Positions 62,272 to 64,000 of a stretch of 64,000 nucleotides of DNA are shown piece by piece; within the stretch, counting starts at the first letter, position 1, and every line of letters starts with the position of its first letter. The stretch is from Nannocystis sp. GTDB lineage: Bacteria > Myxococcota_A > Polyangia > Nannocystales > Nannocystaceae. The stretch is taken from positions 310,001-374,000 of the forward strand of contig NZ_JADJNN010000001.1 of assembly GCF_016714285.1 (NCBI RefSeq). The letters are read 5' to 3'. The position numbers and the translations under genes are program-made. The notes under the pieces are model-generated. The model made no database searches, was not told the DNA's origin, and saw only the letters and a list, made by a program, of their open reading frames with translations.

Positions 62272-62979
62272 ATGGACACGCTGGAGCTGGTGGCCGCGAT
62301 CGCTACTCTGGGAGCCGAGACGGTGGCGCGGCGGCTCGCGCCGAGGCTCACCCCGGAGCGTAGGGAGCGCATCGAGGCGGTGCTGCGATCGCGGGTCGAT
62401 TCGCTGCAGGTTGCGATCGAGGCCACGCAGGACCCGCACAACGCGGCGGCTGTGCTGCGCACGGCCGAGGCGCTCGGGGTCGGCTGTGTTCACGTCATCG
62501 CCGCGAAGGCTGGGCTGCCGCGCCGCATCACGCGAGGCAGCTCGTACTGGGCCGAGACCCGAGAGCACGCCGACTGGGACTCCTTCCAGGCGGGGCTGCC
62601 CGCGGGAATGCGGCTCGCAGGTGCGTGCGTCGATGCCAGGACTGTGGAGCTCGCCGCCGTGCCCGTCGATCGACCGTTGTGCATCGTCTTCGGGAGTGAA
62701 CAGGTGGGCCTCTCGGCAGAGGCGCGGGCTGGTTGTGGGCTGCACTTTCGTATTCCGATGTTCGGGATGGTGGAGAGTCTGAACCTCTCGGTGGCGGCAG
62801 GCATCGCGATGCAAGCGCTGCTGGAGCGTCGACGCGCGGTCCTCGGCGCTGTAGGTGACCTGAGTGCCGAGGAAGTGGCACGACGACGCGCGCGCTGGTA
62901 CGCGAAGACGGTCGACCCGCGGCTGGCACGCCAGGCGCTCGGACTGCCGGTCGACGCATTGAAGGATGGAGCATCATGA
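62272..62979 (+). CDS. trmH: TrmH/SpoU-family RNA 2'-O-methyltransferase
   Basis: A SPOUT-class enzyme that probably 2'-O-methylates G18 of tRNA (TrmH). The N-terminal substrate region reads QVAIEATQDPHNAAAVLRTA and the knotted cofactor-binding region is present (CIVFGSEQVGLS, RIPMFGMVESLNLSVAAGIA). I chose the ATG at 62272 since the upstream in-frame ATG (62224) would add 16 residues derived from a dispersed repeat. Length from 62272 is 235 residues. Its stop overlaps the PBP gene start (ATGA), so it is co-transcribed with both neighbours. Confidence 0.9.
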   Translation: MDTLELVAAIATLGAETVARRLAPRLTPERRERIEAVLRSRVDSLQVAIEATQDPHNAAAVLRTAEALGVGCVHVIAAKAGLPRRITRGSSYWAETREHADWDSFQAGLPAGMRLAGACVDARTVELAAVPVDRPLCIVFGSEQVGLSAEARAGCGLHFRIPMFGMVESLNLSVAAGIAMQALLERRRAVLGAVGDLSAEEVARRRARWYAKTVDPRLARQALGLPVDALKDGAS

Positions 62980-64000
62980 TCGGACGACGGTGGCGCAAGA
63001 TCCTTGGCTGGACTGCGGGGCTAGGCCTGACCGGCCTGGCCCTTGGGGCAGGTGGTATCGCCGGCGTGTTCTGGTATTACGGACGCGACATCGAGCACGT
63101 CGACGTCTCGGTGATCCGCGACTATCGACCACCGCAGGTGACCCGGATCGTCGCCCGCGATGGCACCGTGTTGGGGGAGATCTTCAGCCAGCGGCGCACG
63201 CTGATCCGCTTCGAGGACATCCCGAAGCACGTGGTCGACGCCTTCCTCGCTGCCGAGGACGCCGACTTCTACAACCACGAGGGCATGGACTACTTCGGCA
63301 TGGCCCGGGCCGCGCTGAGCAACATCGAGGCGGGTGAGCTGCGCCAGGGGGCGTCGACGATCACGCAGCAGGTGGTCAAGAATTTCCTGCTGTCGCAGGA
63401 CCGGACCTTCGAGCGCAAGATCCAGGAGCTCCTGCTGGCGCGGCGGCTCGAGCACGCGCTGTCGAAGCACGAGATCCTCGAGCTCTACTTGAACGACATC
63501 TTCCTCGGGCATGGGCGCTACGGCATCGAAGAGGCGAGCCGCTTCTACTTCGGCAAGAGCGTGCGTGCCATCAACATCGGCCAGGCGGCGATTCTGGCCG
63601 CGCTGCCCAAGGCGCCAGGGAGGTCGACGCCGATCAAAGAGCCCGCCAGGGTCAAGGCGCGCCAGGTCTACGTGCTCGAGCAAATGGTGGCCAACGGCTT
63701 CGCGCAGCCCCAGGAGGTGGAGGCGGCGATCAAGGGGGAGATGGAGCTGAGCCCCGCGACCGAGGCCGTGCAGGCCGGGGCCGACGCGCAGGAGTTCGTC
63801 GACGCGGCGCGCGAGTTCCTGCTCGCCAAGTATGGCGAGGAGCGCCTCGATCGCCTCGGGGCGACGGTGATCACGACGGTCGACCTGCAGGTCCAGGCGC
63901 AGGCCCGCTTCGGCTTGTTCGAGGGGCTGGTCGCGCTCGACAAGCGGCAGGGCTACGGCCACAAGATCAAGCCGGTCAAGCCCAAGGAGCAGGCCAAGGT
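62976..64000 (+). CDS. mrcA: Class A penicillin-binding protein PBP1A (3'-truncated by window edge)
   Basis: A bifunctional peptidoglycan glycosyltransferase/transpeptidase. Only the first 341 residues are in the window. A membrane helix near residues 11-34 is followed by a UB2H-free GT51 domain with AAEDADFYNHEGMDYFG (catalytic Glu94), QGASTITQQVVKNFLLSQ, RKIQELLLARRLEH and ELYLNDIFLGHGRYGIEEAS. The linker towards the transpeptidase domain begins after about residue 270 (GATVITTVDLQVQAQA). It overlaps the methyltransferase stop by four bases. The presence of a second GT51 enzyme upstream suggests a joint cell-wall function. Confidence 0.93.
   Translation, partial: MIGRRWRKILGWTAGLGLTGLALGAGGIAGVFWYYGRDIEHVDVSVIRDYRPPQVTRIVARDGTVLGEIFSQRRTLIRFEDIPKHVVDAFLAAEDADFYNHEGMDYFGMARAALSNIEAGELRQGASTITQQVVKNFLLSQDRTFERKIQELLLARRLEHALSKHEILELYLNDIFLGHGRYGIEEASRFYFGKSVRAINIGQAAILAALPKAPGRSTPIKEPARVKARQVYVLEQMVANGFAQPQEVEAAIKGEMELSPATEAVQAGADAQEFVDAAREFLLAKYGEERLDRLGATVITTVDLQVQAQARFGLFEGLVALDKRQGYGHKIKPVKPKEQAK

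Overview
This is a very GC-rich window of bacterial chromosome with closely packed genes and no rRNA, tRNA, transposase, phage gene or CRISPR array that I could see. The gene content points to Myxococcota, most likely the Nannocystineae. The clues are many secreted lipoproteins with Ser/Thr/Gly-rich linkers after the lipobox Cys, a MYXO-CTERM-like C-terminal tail, an imuA-imuB-dnaE2 mutasome, a DUF4175-type giant membrane protein and several sigma factors. The taxonomy is inferred from gene content only.

Layout. 1-4829: end of secD, then secF and recJ. 4885-10007: a frameshifted lipoprotein, a small membrane protein, a CocE-type lipoprotein hydrolase divergent from an ATP-type phosphofructokinase, and an NTF2-like lipoprotein. 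10224-16114: one co-directional run of PilZ protein, FliA-like sigma factor, SctJ/FliF-like lipoprotein, Hsp70, J-like protein and membrane protein. 16222-18743: crtB and crtI for carotenoid synthesis. 18848-23553: redoxin lipoprotein, vWA lipoprotein, single-HKD phospholipase D-like protein and a ZnT9-like CDF transporter. 23665-29185: imuA-imuB-dnaE2 behind a possible SOS box. 29334-36188: secreted beta-helix and Cys-rich lipoproteins, an XRE regulator, a DJ-1/PfpI protein and a 2OG-oxygenase remnant. 36243-41747: HEAT/TPR protein, frameshifted rlmKL, and a sigma factor fused to a membrane segment. 41930-44880: an unrecognised envelope operon. 44926-51281: CotH/lectin lipoprotein, a caspase-fold (C25-like) peptidase with a partner, a zinc ribbon, a PI-PLC-like lipoprotein and csrA. 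51503-56235: a gluzincin-TPR protein coupled to DUF4175. 56403-64000: ECF sigma/anti-sigma pair, AsmA-like/GT51 fusion, outer-membrane barrel, TrmH-type methyltransferase and the start of a class A penicillin-binding protein.

The strongest unexplained signal is a family of short palindromes with the core CTGTCC-N4-GGACAG, often degenerate. Copies lie between genes, as short tandem arrays, and inside genes in frame (dnaE2, imuA, rlmKL). They also form start codons and one protein tail. A second signal is a 14-G tract early in the AsmA/GT51 gene, which could switch a peptidoglycan glycosyltransferase on and off.

The window contains at least two clear single-base frameshifts (near 5563 and 39986) and one or two possible ones (imuA end near 24370; near 42870). 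Assembly error and genuine decay cannot be told apart from the sequence alone.
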